This document shows positions 16,464 through 25,482 of a stretch of DNA of 64,000 bases, piece after piece. The position numbers and the translations under genes are program-made. The notes under the pieces are model-generated. The model searched no databases and was not told the DNA's origin. It saw only the letters and a program-made list of their open reading frames with translations. The stretch comes from Rhodoferax sp. GTDB taxonomy: Bacteria > Pseudomonadota > Gammaproteobacteria > Burkholderiales > Burkholderiaceae_C. Location of the stretch: the NCBI GenBank assembly GCA_029866205.1, contig JARWZT010000008.1, forward strand, positions 124,001 through 188,000, read 5' to 3'. Position 1 is the stretch's first letter. Each line of letters begins with the position of its first letter.

Positions 16464-18086
16464 TCAGCCAATCACCTTGGTTGCAGTGGCGTCCAGCTTG
16501 GGCGGTGTTTCGAAGGTGTGGAACGGCGCAGGCGAGGGAACTTCCCACTCCAGTCCTTCAGCAGATTCCCAAGGACTTTGGGCCGCTTTTGCACCCTGAC
16601 CACGCATCGTAGGCAGTACCACGAACAGGAAGAAGTACACCTGGGCAAAACCGAAGGCAAAGCCGCCTACCGTGGCAAGTGCGTTGAAATCAGCGAATTG
16701 CATCGGGTAATCAGCGTAGCGGCGCGGCATACCTGCCAGGCCCAAAAAGTGCATCGGGAAGAAGGTCACGTTGAACGCGATCAAAGACCACCAAAAATGG
16801 ATCTTGCCCCGTGTTTCGTTGTACATGACGCCGGTCCACTTGGGGCTCCAGTAGTAGTAACCCGCAAACATGGCATACAAGGATCCAGCCACCAACACGT
16901 AATGGAAGTGTGCGACCACGTAATAGGTGTCGTGAATCTGGATGTCAATGGGCGCCATGGCCAGAATCAGCCCGGTAAATCCACCCATCGTGAACACAAA
17001 GATGAAGCCAACGGCAAACAGCATCGGCGTCTCGAAGGTCATGGAACCTTGCCACATGGTGGCAATCCAGTTGAAGATCTTGACCGCCGTGGGCACCGCG
17101 ATCAGCATGGTCGCGTACATGAAGAACAACTGTCCGGTGACCGGCATGCCGGAGGTGAACATGTGGTGCGCCCACACGATGAAAGACAGAATGGCGATGC
17201 TCGAGGTGGCGTACACCATGGAGGCGTAACCAAACAGCTTTTTGCGGGCAAAGGTAGGTACCACATGGCTGATGATGCCGAACGCCGGCAAGATCATGAT
17301 GTACACCTCGGGATGACCGAAGAACCAGAAAATATGCTGGTACATCACCGGATCACCACCACCCGCGGGGTTGAAGAAGCTGGTGCCGAAATGGCGGTCG
17401 GTCAGCGTCATGGTGATGGCACCTGCCAACACCGGCATCACTGCAATCAGCAAGTACGCCGTGATCAGCCAAGTCCAAGCGAACATCGGCATCTTCATCA
17501 GTGTCATGCCTGGCGCGCGCATGTTCAAAATGGTGACGATGATGTTGATCGAGCCCATGATGGACGATGCACCAAGGATGTGCAGAGCAAAAATACCGGC
17601 ATCCATGCTGGGACCCATTTGCAGGGTCAGAGGCGCATAGAGTGTCCATCCCGCTGCCGGGGCGCCGCCTGGCATGAAGAAGGAGCCCACAATCATCAGA
17701 GCGGCGGGGATCATCAGCCAGAAGCTGAAGTTGTTCATGCGCGCGAACGCCATGTCCGAGGCGCCAATTTGCAACGGAATCATCCAGTTCGCAAAACCCA
17801 CGAAAGCCGGCATGATGGCGCCAAACACCATGATCAGGCCGTGCATGGTGGTCAGCTGGTTGAACAGCTCGGGGTTCACCAATTGCAAACCGGGCTGGAA
17901 CAGTTCGGCGCGAATGAGCAGCGCCAAAACGCCACCAATCATCAACATCGAGAAGCTGAACAACAGGTACAGCGTTCCGATATCTTTGTGGTTGGTCGCG
18001 AACACCCAACGGCGCCAGCCGGTTGGTGCATGGTGATCATCGTGGTGTGCATGATCGTGATCATGGTGGTCTAAAACAGCGCTCAT
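16464..18086 (-). CDS. ctaD: Cytochrome c oxidase subunit I
   Basis: A 540-residue, twelve-helix catalytic subunit of aa3-type oxidase. It has [16 protein letters not shown], the heme a ligand helix, the CuB/tyrosine segment [19 protein letters not shown], the CuB histidine pair in [12 protein letters not shown], and [17 protein letters not shown] with the heme a3 and heme a histidines. The N-terminus is an unusual run of His and Asp (about residues 7-19), perhaps metal-binding. Located 55 bases after ctaC on the same strand. Confidence 0.98.
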   Translation of the reverse strand: MSAVLDHHDHDHAHHDDHHAPTGWRRWVFATNHKDIGTLYLLFSFSMLMIGGVLALLIRAELFQPGLQLVNPELFNQLTTMHGLIMVFGAIMPAFVGFANWMIPLQIGASDMAFARMNNFSFWLMIPAALMIVGSFFMPGGAPAAGWTLYAPLTLQMGPSMDAGIFALHILGASSIMGSINIIVTILNMRAPGMTLMKMPMFAWTWLITAYLLIAVMPVLAGAITMTLTDRHFGTSFFNPAGGGDPVMYQHIFWFFGHPEVYIMILPAFGIISHVVPTFARKKLFGYASMVYATSSIAILSFIVWAHHMFTSGMPVTGQLFFMYATMLIAVPTAVKIFNWIATMWQGSMTFETPMLFAVGFIFVFTMGGFTGLILAMAPIDIQIHDTYYVVAHFHYVLVAGSLYAMFAGYYYWSPKWTGVMYNETRGKIHFWWSLIAFNVTFFPMHFLGLAGMPRRYADYPMQFADFNALATVGGFAFGFAQVYFFLFVVLPTMRGQGAKAAQSPWESAEGLEWEVPSPAPFHTFETPPKLDATATKVIG

Positions 18087-18141
18087 ACTGGCTTCCTTTT
18101 AACTACTCTTAATTCATCGTTGCAAGCGTTGGCCGTCGGCC

Positions 18142-19326
18142 TTACTTGCGCAGGGCAGCCACTTCAGATGGCTGCACAAGCTGACCGGTCTTGTTGGACC
18201 AATGGTTTTTGGTGTAGCTGATCACTGCAGCGATGTCCGTATCGCTGAGGGCCTTCCAAGAAGGCATGCTGCCATTGTTCTGGCCATTCAGCAAGACCAT
18301 GATTTGCTTCGCCTTGTCTGCATCCAGCACCACAGCAGCGCCGTCGAGAGCCTTGATGGGGCCGGCACCCTTGCCACTGGCCTGGTGACAGGCCACGCAG
18401 TTTTGGGCGTAGACCTTTTCGCCGCGCTTGGTGATTTCGTCCAATGTCCAGACTTTGCTGGGGTCATCGGCCAAGGCGGCCATTTTCTTCTGTTCGCCAG
18501 CCACCCACTTGGTGTAGTCCTCGGCAGAAACCACCTTCACATGAATCGGCATGTAAGAGTGCTCTTTGCCGCACAACTGGGTGCATTGACCGTAATAATC
18601 ACCAATTTTTTCGGCACGGAACCAAGTATCACGCACAAATCCGGGGATGGCTGCTTGCTGCACACCAAAGGCCGGCACGTAAAACGCATGAATAACGTCA
18701 TTGGCGGTGGTAATCAGGCGGACTTTCTTGTCCACTGGAATCACCAGCGGATTGTCGACCTTCAACAGGTAATCGTCCACAGGCGCATCCTTCTTTGGGC
18801 CCCCGTTGTTGGACAGCTCGCGATGCGCTGCGTCGATTGTGGCCACGAATCCAATGCCTTCGCCCTCGCCCTTGATGTAGTCGTAGCCCCACTTCCACTG
18901 CATGCCGGTAACTTTGACCGTCAGGTCAGCGTTGGTCGTATCTTTCATGGCGACCACGGACTTGGTGGCGGGCAGCGCCATCAGGATCACGATGATGAAG
19001 GGAATGACGGTCCAGATAATTTCCACGGTCACGGACTCATGGAAGGACGCAGGCTTGTGACCCACCGATTTGCGGTGCTTCCAGATGGAATAGAACATCA
19101 CGGCGAACACCGCAACGAAAATCACGGCACACAAAATGAGCATGAACCAGTGCAACCACTGCTGGTCACGCGCCACCGAGGTGACAGGTGGATACAAATT
19201 CAGCTGGTTGACGGCAGGACCGCCGGGCAAATCATTCACGGCATGCGCCAAATTGATACCGGCGCTGGCAAGCCACAAAATGGCGGTGGCCAACATTGAA
19301 GCCAGATTTTTCCAAATGCTCTTCAT
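18142..19326 (-). CDS. ctaC: Cytochrome c oxidase subunit II with C-terminal cytochrome c domain
   Basis: A 394-residue subunit with a signal peptide, two membrane helices and a cupredoxin domain holding the CuA site: the upstream His in DVIHAFYVP and C-x3-C-x3-H-x2-M in CTQLCGKEHSYM. It then continues into a class I cytochrome c domain with CVACH and a Met ligand in GSMPSW. The fused heme makes this a caa3-type oxidase, with the electron entry domain built in. ATG at 19326 is preferred over the in-frame TTG at 19341. First gene of the structural cox operon. Confidence 0.96.
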   Translation of the reverse strand: MKSIWKNLASMLATAILWLASAGINLAHAVNDLPGGPAVNQLNLYPPVTSVARDQQWLHWFMLILCAVIFVAVFAVMFYSIWKHRKSVGHKPASFHESVTVEIIWTVIPFIIVILMALPATKSVVAMKDTTNADLTVKVTGMQWKWGYDYIKGEGEGIGFVATIDAAHRELSNNGGPKKDAPVDDYLLKVDNPLVIPVDKKVRLITTANDVIHAFYVPAFGVQQAAIPGFVRDTWFRAEKIGDYYGQCTQLCGKEHSYMPIHVKVVSAEDYTKWVAGEQKKMAALADDPSKVWTLDEITKRGEKVYAQNCVACHQASGKGAGPIKALDGAAVVLDADKAKQIMVLLNGQNNGSMPSWKALSDTDIAAVISYTKNHWSNKTGQLVQPSEVAALRK

Positions 19327-19380
19327 CGTATTCACTTTCAATGCCTCAAATGATTCAAACCCAGTAACAAAAACCGTTCC

Positions 19381-19866
19381 TCACTGCGCCCCGGGGGCGC
19401 TTGCAGCCCACTTGATCTCTGCCGCCAATGCCGACCGCCATTCGGGCCTGACAAACCGGCCCACCGCAATGACTTTCCCTTGACCGCGAAGCTCAACCAG
19501 CGGCTGCGCCGAATTCGGCCCGTCGATCCTCAGCCATTCCCGCTGAAATGCGGCCTGCTGCAGCACGCCGCCCAGCTCACACTCCACCGTAACCCAGCTT
19601 CCCTCAATGCAAATGCGCTCACGGTCCAGGCTACGCCTTGCGAAACACAAGAAGCAGATGCCCAGCACCAGCATTTCCAATGCGGAAAATGGCAAAACCA
19701 GCGTTGCCCCCAACACCCAAAAAAACAAGCCGATGCACAATGAAATTGCGCTCAAGAACAAGTAAATGAATCCAATTTGGGCTGGGGTCATTGCGCAGTT
19801 TTGCCGCAATAACCACTCCACTCGGTGGCCCTGAACCGTCCCAAATCGAAACTTACGGGAATTCAC
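19381..19866 (-). CDS. DUF2244 domain membrane protein
   Basis: A 161-residue protein with two close membrane helices (about residues 32-75), then a soluble region containing RRSLDRERICIEGSWVTVE and FVRPEWRSALAAEI, the DUF2244 pattern. It lies just upstream of ctaC on the same strand, as in many beta- and alphaproteobacterial oxidase clusters. Start is a GTG at 19866. Function unknown. Confidence 0.8.
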   Translation of the reverse strand: MNSRKFRFGTVQGHRVEWLLRQNCAMTPAQIGFIYLFLSAISLCIGLFFWVLGATLVLPFSALEMLVLGICFLCFARRSLDRERICIEGSWVTVECELGGVLQQAAFQREWLRIDGPNSAQPLVELRGQGKVIAVGRFVRPEWRSALAAEIKWAASAPGAQ

Positions 19867-19980
19867 GCAATATGCCGATGATTAATGGGGGGCTGGACGC
19901 AACCCGTTTACGGGGAAAAGCGAGCCAACGAGTGGCGGCGATTGTAGCCCAAGGCATTTGGCCGATACCCCTTGAAGGGC

Positions 19981-20907
19981 TTACTTTGGTCCTGGTGCCG
20001 CGCCGCTGCGCAGTGCACTGCGAAAGTCGTCCAGCGAGACGCTGGTTTGTGCGCGCATGGCAATGCGAGGGGGAGGCTTGAAGGCGTGCCCGTAAATAAT
20101 TTCAAAACCAAGCCGCAAGCGTCCAGGCTGCGCGGGGTCGACCAGTCGCTGGCTGATTTGCGCCTGCAAGTCGGCGTACCACTGGCGCCCGCGCAGGCCG
20201 GCAAACCGCTGTGGATGCAGGTTGCGCCCGAGTCCACGCAGCTCCGCCAGCAGATGGGCGGGCGACGAAAAAGTCAGGTTGATGCGCTCCATGTCCATGA
20301 CGGGCTCCGCAAAACCCGCCTCCACCAGCATGTCACCCCAGTCGTGCATATCGGTGAATTCATGCGCGGGTGCGGGCCAACCCAGGTCGGAATACAGACG
20401 GCGCAATTCACGCAGCGTATCGGGGCCTAAACAGGAAAACATGACAAACCCATCCGCTTCGATCAACTGATGCCAGCGGGTGATCAGAGCCTGGGGATCG
20501 GCCGACTGGTGCAAGGCCATATTGGCCCAGAGCAGTTGCACGGGCTGCTGAGGCTCACCGAATTGCGGCTTCGGAGCGCGCCAGCGCTGGGCATCCCACC
20601 AGGGTTTTGCCAGTGTCCGCTGTACCAGGGGCACGGCATTCGGCGGCGTTTGGCTCACCAGGCACTCGGCACGCGGGTAGCGCTGGGCCAGCACCGGGTG
20701 GATCGCCATGGACCCCTGCAGTGGCTCCCAGTGCAGCCATCGATCGGGCTTTTTGACGATCCATTGCAAGCGCTCTTCCATGCGGCGCGCCACTTCATCA
20801 TGCAACCAAGGCGATGTCGCGTCAGCGGCTTTCCCAGGCAAACAAGCCCAACGTGCTGCCGCAGTGGCATCAATCGTCGGGGGGCGCTGGGGGTTAGGAG
20901 GGGGCAT
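19981..20907 (-). CDS. BioC-like methyltransferase with degenerate SAM motif
   Basis: A 308-residue protein whose C-terminal two thirds look like malonyl-ACP O-methyltransferase BioC: LLWANMALHQSADP, GFVMFSCLGPDTLRELR, HEFTDMHDWGDMLVEAGFAEPVMDMERI, and GFEIIYGHAFKPPPR. These segments are characteristic of the biotin pathway enzyme that masks malonyl groups. However, the N-terminal motif I, normally a glycine-rich VLDLGCGTG, reads WLHWEPLQGSMA here. It may be an inactive or altered relative, or bind SAM differently. Divergent from comF, 51 bases between starts. Biotin genes are not otherwise in the window. Confidence 0.7.
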   Translation of the reverse strand: MPPPNPQRPPTIDATAAARWACLPGKAADATSPWLHDEVARRMEERLQWIVKKPDRWLHWEPLQGSMAIHPVLAQRYPRAECLVSQTPPNAVPLVQRTLAKPWWDAQRWRAPKPQFGEPQQPVQLLWANMALHQSADPQALITRWHQLIEADGFVMFSCLGPDTLRELRRLYSDLGWPAPAHEFTDMHDWGDMLVEAGFAEPVMDMERINLTFSSPAHLLAELRGLGRNLHPQRFAGLRGRQWYADLQAQISQRLVDPAQPGRLRLGFEIIYGHAFKPPPRIAMRAQTSVSLDDFRSALRSGAAPGPK

Positions 20908-20958
20908 GAAACAGATCGGTTGACGCCGCGGTCAAACGCGGCGAAGTATATTGCCTGC

Positions 20959-21663
20959 ATGCTTTGGCAATGGTCCCAGAATCTTGTCCGCCGCCTGCCC
21001 AGCCAGTGCGCGGTATGCCACGCCTGGCCCAGTCAACCGGTGTGCGAGGCCTGCGTACAGCTTTTTGCCCAGCCGTGCCCCCGGTGCCGCAGATGTGCAC
21101 TGCCAACGCCAACTGGGCAGGACCTGTGCGGCGATTGCATCACAACGCCTCCCGTGATGGACGCGGCGCTCACGGCAGTGGCCTATGCCTTTCCCTGGTC
21201 GAGACTGGTACTCGAATTTAAATTTGCCCAAAACCCGGGTTGGGCGCGCAGCATGGCACTGCTGATGCGCAGCGCCCCTTGGGTCGAACCGGCGCTGGAG
21301 CGCGCGGACCTGGTGCTGCCCATCCCACTTTCGGCCCAAAGACTGCAAGAACGCGGCTTCAATCAGGCCCTGCTGCTGGCGCGCGCGCTGGCTCCAGACA
21401 AAACCCGGGGCCAGGTGCTGTTGCGCGTCCGCAACACAGCCGCCCAAAGCAGCCTCCCGCGTTCCGAACGACTCACCAATGTGCAGCACGCTTTTGCGGT
21501 AGACCCCGCATGGCAGGCCGAAGTCGAAGGAAAGCGAGTGGTGCTGGTCGATGACGTCATGACCAGTGGTGCCTCACTGGGGGCCGCCGCCGCTTGCCTG
21601 CGCCAAGCCGGTGCCGTGCATGTCACAAGTCTGGTCTTTGCCCGCGCGGAGCGTGGCGCCTAA
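20959..21663 (+). CDS. comF: ComF family phosphoribosyltransferase-like protein
   Basis: A 234-residue protein of the ComF/GntX family. The N-terminus has a zinc-finger set of cysteines (CAVCH, CEAC, CPRCRRC, CGDC), followed by a type I phosphoribosyltransferase fold with the PRPP motif VVLVDDVMTSGAS. ComF acts in DNA uptake in competent species; in others its role is unclear. The ATG at 20959 matches the family start; the frame is open much further upstream but overlaps the divergent gene. trmL follows after 43 bases. Confidence 0.85.
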   Translation: MLWQWSQNLVRRLPSQCAVCHAWPSQPVCEACVQLFAQPCPRCRRCALPTPTGQDLCGDCITTPPVMDAALTAVAYAFPWSRLVLEFKFAQNPGWARSMALLMRSAPWVEPALERADLVLPIPLSAQRLQERGFNQALLLARALAPDKTRGQVLLRVRNTAAQSSLPRSERLTNVQHAFAVDPAWQAEVEGKRVVLVDDVMTSGASLGAAAACLRQAGAVHVTSLVFARAERGA

Positions 21664-21706
21664 GGCAGCGCCGATGCAAGTTCAAATGAGCGGTGACAAT
21701 GGCGCG

Positions 21707-22183
21707 ATGTTCAACATTGTCTTGGTAGAACCCGAAATCCCGCCCAACACAGGCAATGTCATCCGACTGGCCGCCAATACCGGATGCCGCCTGCATTTGG
21801 TTGAACCCTTGGGGTTTTCCATGGACGACAAGCACATGCGCCGGGCCGGACTGGACTACCACGAGTACGCCACGCTGCATCGGCACACCAGTTGGCAGGC
21901 ATTTTTGGAAGGCGAGCGACCTGCGCCAGAACGCATGTTCACCCTGACCACGCGGGGCACGCGCAGTCCGTTCGACGTCGCGTTCAAGCCAGGGGACTGG
22001 CTGATTTTTGGTTCAGAAACGAAGGGTATTTCCGACACCGTGCGCGCCGCGTTTGGCCCGGGCCAGAGCCTGAAGCTGCCGATGCAGGTCGGTCAGCGTA
22101 GCCTCAATCTGTCTAACGCGGTCGCGGTGACGGTGTTTGAAGCCTGGCGGCAAAACGGGTTTGCACCCACGGGTCAGGCATAA
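21707..22183 (+). CDS. trmL: tRNA (cytidine/uridine(34)-2'-O)-methyltransferase TrmL
   Basis: A 158-residue SPOUT-family enzyme that methylates the ribose of the wobble base in two leucine tRNAs. It begins MFNIVLVEPEIPPNTGNVIR, the canonical start, and has LIFGSETKGIS and the knot region SLNLSNAVAVTVFE. In-frame ATGs at 21674 and 21686 exist, but the family begins at 21707. Its 3' end overlaps the convergent MaoC gene by ten bases. Confidence 0.93.
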   Translation: MFNIVLVEPEIPPNTGNVIRLAANTGCRLHLVEPLGFSMDDKHMRRAGLDYHEYATLHRHTSWQAFLEGERPAPERMFTLTTRGTRSPFDVAFKPGDWLIFGSETKGISDTVRAAFGPGQSLKLPMQVGQRSLNLSNAVAVTVFEAWRQNGFAPTGQA

Positions 22184-22629
22184 AGCCGGGCAATGGATTC
22201 CGCAATACAAACGGGCTTGGCGGCACCCTCGCGCTCGGTGGTGACCTCCCAGGTCAGCTGCAGGCCTTGGTTTTCGATCGGTTCGGCCTTGAGCAAGGTC
22301 AGGCTGGCGCGCAGGCGACTGCCCACAGGTACCGGACCAATAAAACGCACACGGTTCAGGCCGTAGTTCACGCCCATGCGCACATCGGCAATGTGCAGGG
22401 CCGAGTCAAAAAACTGCGGAATCAGGGAAAGCGTCAGAAACCCATGGGCGATCGGCGCGCCAAAAGGCCCGGCTTTGGCGCGTTCCACGTCTACGTGAAT
22501 CCACTGGTGATCGCCGGTGGCCTGGGCAAATTGGTTGACGGCCTCTTGCGTGACGAGAATCCAATCACTGGTGGCCACCGATTGGCCCACCAAACCCACC
22601 AGCTCTTGCAAAGTATTGATAGTTTTCAT
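22174..22629 (-). CDS. MaoC family dehydratase / (R)-specific enoyl-CoA hydratase-like
   Basis: A 151-residue hot-dog fold protein with the hydratase 2 motif FAQATGDHQWIHVD (catalytic Asp and His) and GPFGAPIAHGFLTLSL. Such enzymes hydrate trans-2-enoyl-CoA to (R)-3-hydroxyacyl-CoA and can feed polyhydroxyalkanoate synthesis; the organism does carry phaCAB at 54-58 kb. The specific substrate is inference. Followed 33 bases away by the next minus-strand start upstream (ParA). Confidence 0.85.
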   Translation of the reverse strand: MKTINTLQELVGLVGQSVATSDWILVTQEAVNQFAQATGDHQWIHVDVERAKAGPFGAPIAHGFLTLSLIPQFFDSALHIADVRMGVNYGLNRVRFIGPVPVGSRLRASLTLLKAEPIENQGLQLTWEVTTEREGAAKPVCIAESIARLYA

Positions 22630-22662
22630 AAATTTTTGAGTTGGTTTAGGTGACGTACGGAA

Positions 22663-23286
22663 TTACGCCGGTACGGCAAGCCACTTGCAGATCGGTGCCC
22701 ACTGCACCAGATCGCGCTCCACGCGGCTGGGTGCCACGTCAAATACCGACAAGCCACTGACGGCGAGGTGAACGTAATTTTGGGTGTCCCGCAGGGTGCC
22801 TGCCAGTGGCAGGTCCAGCGATTCAACAAAGGCATTGAACTGATCCGCCGCCAGTGTGCGTTCGTCCACACGCATACCCACAATGCCCACATCCAGGCGC
22901 TCGGCGTGGCGGCTCTTGGCAAGCGCATCCAGAAAACCGCGGGTGGCATACATGTCAAAAATGCTCGCCTGTAATGGCACTACCACCTTGTCAGCCATTT
23001 TCAGAACCTCTTTAAGTGACTTTCCGCTCAGGCCCGCCGGCGTGTCAAGCACGACATGGCCCGCACTTTTCGGGGGTTTCACCAAGGCATCCGGATCGAC
23101 CGACCACGCGGCAATCGGATTGGCAGTCGCGGGACGCAGGCTCAGCCACAGGCTGGACGACTGTTGTGGATCCGCATCACCCAGGCGCACCGGATGCCCC
23201 TGAGAGGCCAGAAATCCGGCAATATTGGTGGCCAAGGTGGACTTTCCGGCGCCCCCCTTGGGGTTGATGACAACGATGAGGCTCAT
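22663..23286 (-). CDS. Orphan ParA/MinD-type ATPase
   Basis: A 207-residue P-loop ATPase with the deviant Walker A motif KGGAGKST, the switch I region DADPQQSSSLW and switch II VVLDTPAGL. No parB, parS-like repeat or minC/E lies beside it, so it is an orphan that may position some other cargo. It is upstream of the MaoC gene on the same strand with a short gap and may share its transcript. Chromosomal ParA is longer and would be next to parB, so this is not the main partition gene. Confidence 0.85.
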   Translation of the reverse strand: MSLIVVINPKGGAGKSTLATNIAGFLASQGHPVRLGDADPQQSSSLWLSLRPATANPIAAWSVDPDALVKPPKSAGHVVLDTPAGLSGKSLKEVLKMADKVVVPLQASIFDMYATRGFLDALAKSRHAERLDVGIVGMRVDERTLAADQFNAFVESLDLPLAGTLRDTQNYVHLAVSGLSVFDVAPSRVERDLVQWAPICKWLAVPA

Positions 23287-23346
23287 GGTTCACTCCTGAA
23301 TTTCGAACAAAACTGACTGCATTATGGAATGTGGGGGCTCAGCACG

Positions 23347-24108
23347 TCACGCCAAACCATCCCACAGCAGCTTCACACCCGTCAGCAGCATGCCCGCATA
23401 TAAAAAACGATAAAACAAGACCTGACTGATGCGCCGAGCCATGCGCACTCCAACCCACACCCCCACTGGGGCCAAAGGCAAAAGTACCAGCGATGTGCTC
23501 ATGTTGCGCATGTCCAACAGGCCCAACCAAGCGTAGGGAATCCATTTGCAGAGGTTCACCACAAAGAAGAAAAAAGACATGGTGGCGGTGAATTTGAGCG
23601 GACTCAGGCGCAGCCCGATGACGTAGGCGTTAATGGGTGGGCCGCCGGCGTGGGCAATAAAGCTGGTAAATCCTGAGGTGGTTGCCAGCACGGCACCGAG
23701 CCAAGGCGGTGGCGGCGCGGCACCGGGCTTGGGCGCAAATGCCAGGCGTTGCGCCAGAAACAACAGGGTGAAGCCCCCCACGATAGCGGCCACGGTGTGG
23801 GCCTGCAAAAGCTTGAAAAGCAAGGCGCCAATCACAATACCCAGCACGCCAAAAGGCAGGATATGGCGCAACAAGGCCTTGTCAAAGTCTTTGCGAAACG
23901 CGGCCACGCCCAAAACATCCATGACAAAAAGCACCGGCATCAATATGGCCGCAGCCTCGGGCACCGTCACGGCCAGCGCCATCATCGGCACCGCCAATGA
24001 ACCAAAACCCGCGCCAAAACCGCTCTTGCTCACGCCCAGCAACAGGACGGCAGGAACCGACACGGCGTAGAAAAAAGGGTCGGTAATCAGGGGCCAGGCG
24101 TCGGTCAT
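23347..24108 (-). CDS. TauE/SafE (TSUP) family membrane transporter
   Basis: A 253-residue protein with about eight membrane helices and the two TSUP half-motifs: GVSKSGFGAGFGSLAVP in the first half and GFTSFIAHAGGPPINAYV in the second. The family moves sulfite, sulfonates or other organosulfur anions; the substrate here is unknown. Start at ATG 24108 because the frame further upstream overlaps the divergent DUF1841 gene, whose start is only 30 bases away. A second, different TSUP protein occurs at 53293. Confidence 0.85.
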   Translation of the reverse strand: MTDAWPLITDPFFYAVSVPAVLLLGVSKSGFGAGFGSLAVPMMALAVTVPEAAAILMPVLFVMDVLGVAAFRKDFDKALLRHILPFGVLGIVIGALLFKLLQAHTVAAIVGGFTLLFLAQRLAFAPKPGAAPPPPWLGAVLATTSGFTSFIAHAGGPPINAYVIGLRLSPLKFTATMSFFFFVVNLCKWIPYAWLGLLDMRNMSTSLVLLPLAPVGVWVGVRMARRISQVLFYRFLYAGMLLTGVKLLWDGLA

Positions 24109-24138
24109 AGGCGAAAAGCCCCATGGTAACCTTGCCGA

Positions 24139-24573
24139 ATGTTCAACCCCTCCCAAGCCGACGTTCGCCGCTATTTTTGCGCGGTCTACGCCAAGGCCCG
24201 CGCCGCCCAGGCGCTGGAAGCGCTGGAAATCATCACCGCACAGTGGATTGACGAACACCCGGAATACCACGCCGACCTGCACGATGCCGACACCGCTGTG
24301 GCAACGGTCTACGACGAGAGTGCGGGTCGCAGCAACCCGTTTCTGCACCTGTCGATGCACCTCTCCATCAGTGAGCAATGTTCAATCGACCAACCGCGAG
24401 GCATCCGCCAGGCGGTGGAATTGCTCACCCACAAGCGCAACTCCCTGCACCACGCACACCATGAAGCCATGGAATGCCTGGGCAAGATGCTCTGGGAAAG
24501 CCAACGTGCCGGCCGGGCTCCCGATGGAAACGCCTATATCGCCTGTGTGCAACGCCACGCGACCAAAGACTAG
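24139..24573 (+). CDS. DUF1841 family protein
   Basis: A 144-residue soluble protein beginning MFNPSQADVRRYFCAVYAK, with ESGR-like and NPFLHLSMHLSISEQ segments and a His-rich HKRNSLHHAHHEAMECLGKMLWE region. This conservation is the DUF1841 pattern of beta/gammaproteobacteria; function unknown, though the His cluster suggests metal binding. A strong bidirectional terminator follows at 24607. Confidence 0.82.
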   Translation: MFNPSQADVRRYFCAVYAKARAAQALEALEIITAQWIDEHPEYHADLHDADTAVATVYDESAGRSNPFLHLSMHLSISEQCSIDQPRGIRQAVELLTHKRNSLHHAHHEAMECLGKMLWESQRAGRAPDGNAYIACVQRHATKD

Positions 24574-24606
24574 CGAAAGCGGGCTGTTGAGTGGCCTTTG
24601 AGGCAC

Positions 24607-24634
24607 AAAAAAACCGCCCAAGGGCGGTTTTTTT
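24607..24634. terminator. Bidirectional terminator between DUF1841 gene and cytochrome c4
   Basis: AAAAAAACCGCCC (24607-24619) and GGGCGGTTTTTTT (24622-24634) form a 13-base stem with A- and T-tracts on both sides; it serves both converging genes. Confidence 0.9.
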
Positions 24635-24650
24635 GGGGGGCTGAGACCAA

Positions 24651-25316
24651 TCAGCGGAAGCGGCTGTCTGGAATGGACTTCAGTTCGCCGGGCAAACCAC
24701 CGAGGTAATTGGCCAGAATTTTCAGCTCCGCGTTGGAAAACTGCTTGGCGACACCACCCATGATCGCGTTGCCACGACCGATTTGGGGGTTGCCCTCGGT
24801 TTTGTAGGCCTTCAGGGCCACAAACAGGTAATCACTGTACTGGCCGGCGATCTTGGGGTAGCTGGGGTCAATCGGCTTGCTCAGGCTCTCACCGTGGCAG
24901 GAGCTGCAAGCACCCTTTGCCAACAATTCTGCCGCTTTGGCAGAGCCGTCAGCGGCCTTTTCGAGCGGCTTGGCATTGGCGTCTAAGCCGCTGGCGGCAT
25001 AAAAAGCAGCCAGATCGGCCATGTCCTGGTCGCTCAATGAGGCTGCGATGCCACGCATGGACGGGTGTTTACGCTCCCCTTTTTTGTAGCCATTGAGCGC
25101 TGACACGATGTATTTTTCGCCTTGGCCCGAGATCTTGGGAACTTTGTAGATTTCCGGGAAGCTCGCCTGGTAGCCCACGATGCCGTGGCAGCCGATGCAC
25201 ATGACGTTCTTCTTTTGACCCGCGGCGGCGTCACCCTTGATGTCTTGGGCTTGGGCAGAAAGGGCCGTCACAGAAGCGACAAGCAGTGCAGTCAGGGAGC
25301 GAAGCGATAGATTCAT
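24651..25316 (-). CDS. Diheme cytochrome c4-type protein
   Basis: A 221-residue exported protein: signal peptide ending near ALSAQAQ, then two class I cytochrome c domains with CIGCH and CSSCH heme sites and axial Met ligands expected around HPSMRGIAA and NAIMGGVA. The two-domain form and the conserved YIVSALNGYKKGER and YLFVALKAYKTEG repeats identify cytochrome c4, a periplasmic electron carrier to terminal oxidases. It could serve the caa3 oxidase encoded at 14-19 kb. Start ATG 25316; the frame remains open upstream without homology. Confidence 0.93.
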   Translation of the reverse strand: MNLSLRSLTALLVASVTALSAQAQDIKGDAAAGQKKNVMCIGCHGIVGYQASFPEIYKVPKISGQGEKYIVSALNGYKKGERKHPSMRGIAASLSDQDMADLAAFYAASGLDANAKPLEKAADGSAKAAELLAKGACSSCHGESLSKPIDPSYPKIAGQYSDYLFVALKAYKTEGNPQIGRGNAIMGGVAKQFSNAELKILANYLGGLPGELKSIPDSRFR

Positions 25317-25482
25317 TTTGCGCAGACAATCGAAAGGGTATTGGTATAAATTGGCTGCGCGGATTATATCGGCCCCTCTGATGCAGTTTGCGCCAGCGTC
25401 CATTGCCCAGTCGCCTGCCGCCCTTGGTCGGCGGTGCTGCTGATTTTTTGACTCCTTCCTGTCTTGTTCGATTGCCACATCC

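Noticed and set aside
16413..18074. 553-residue plus-strand ORF opposite ctaD
   Set aside because: His/Gln-rich shadow of a strongly conserved gene.
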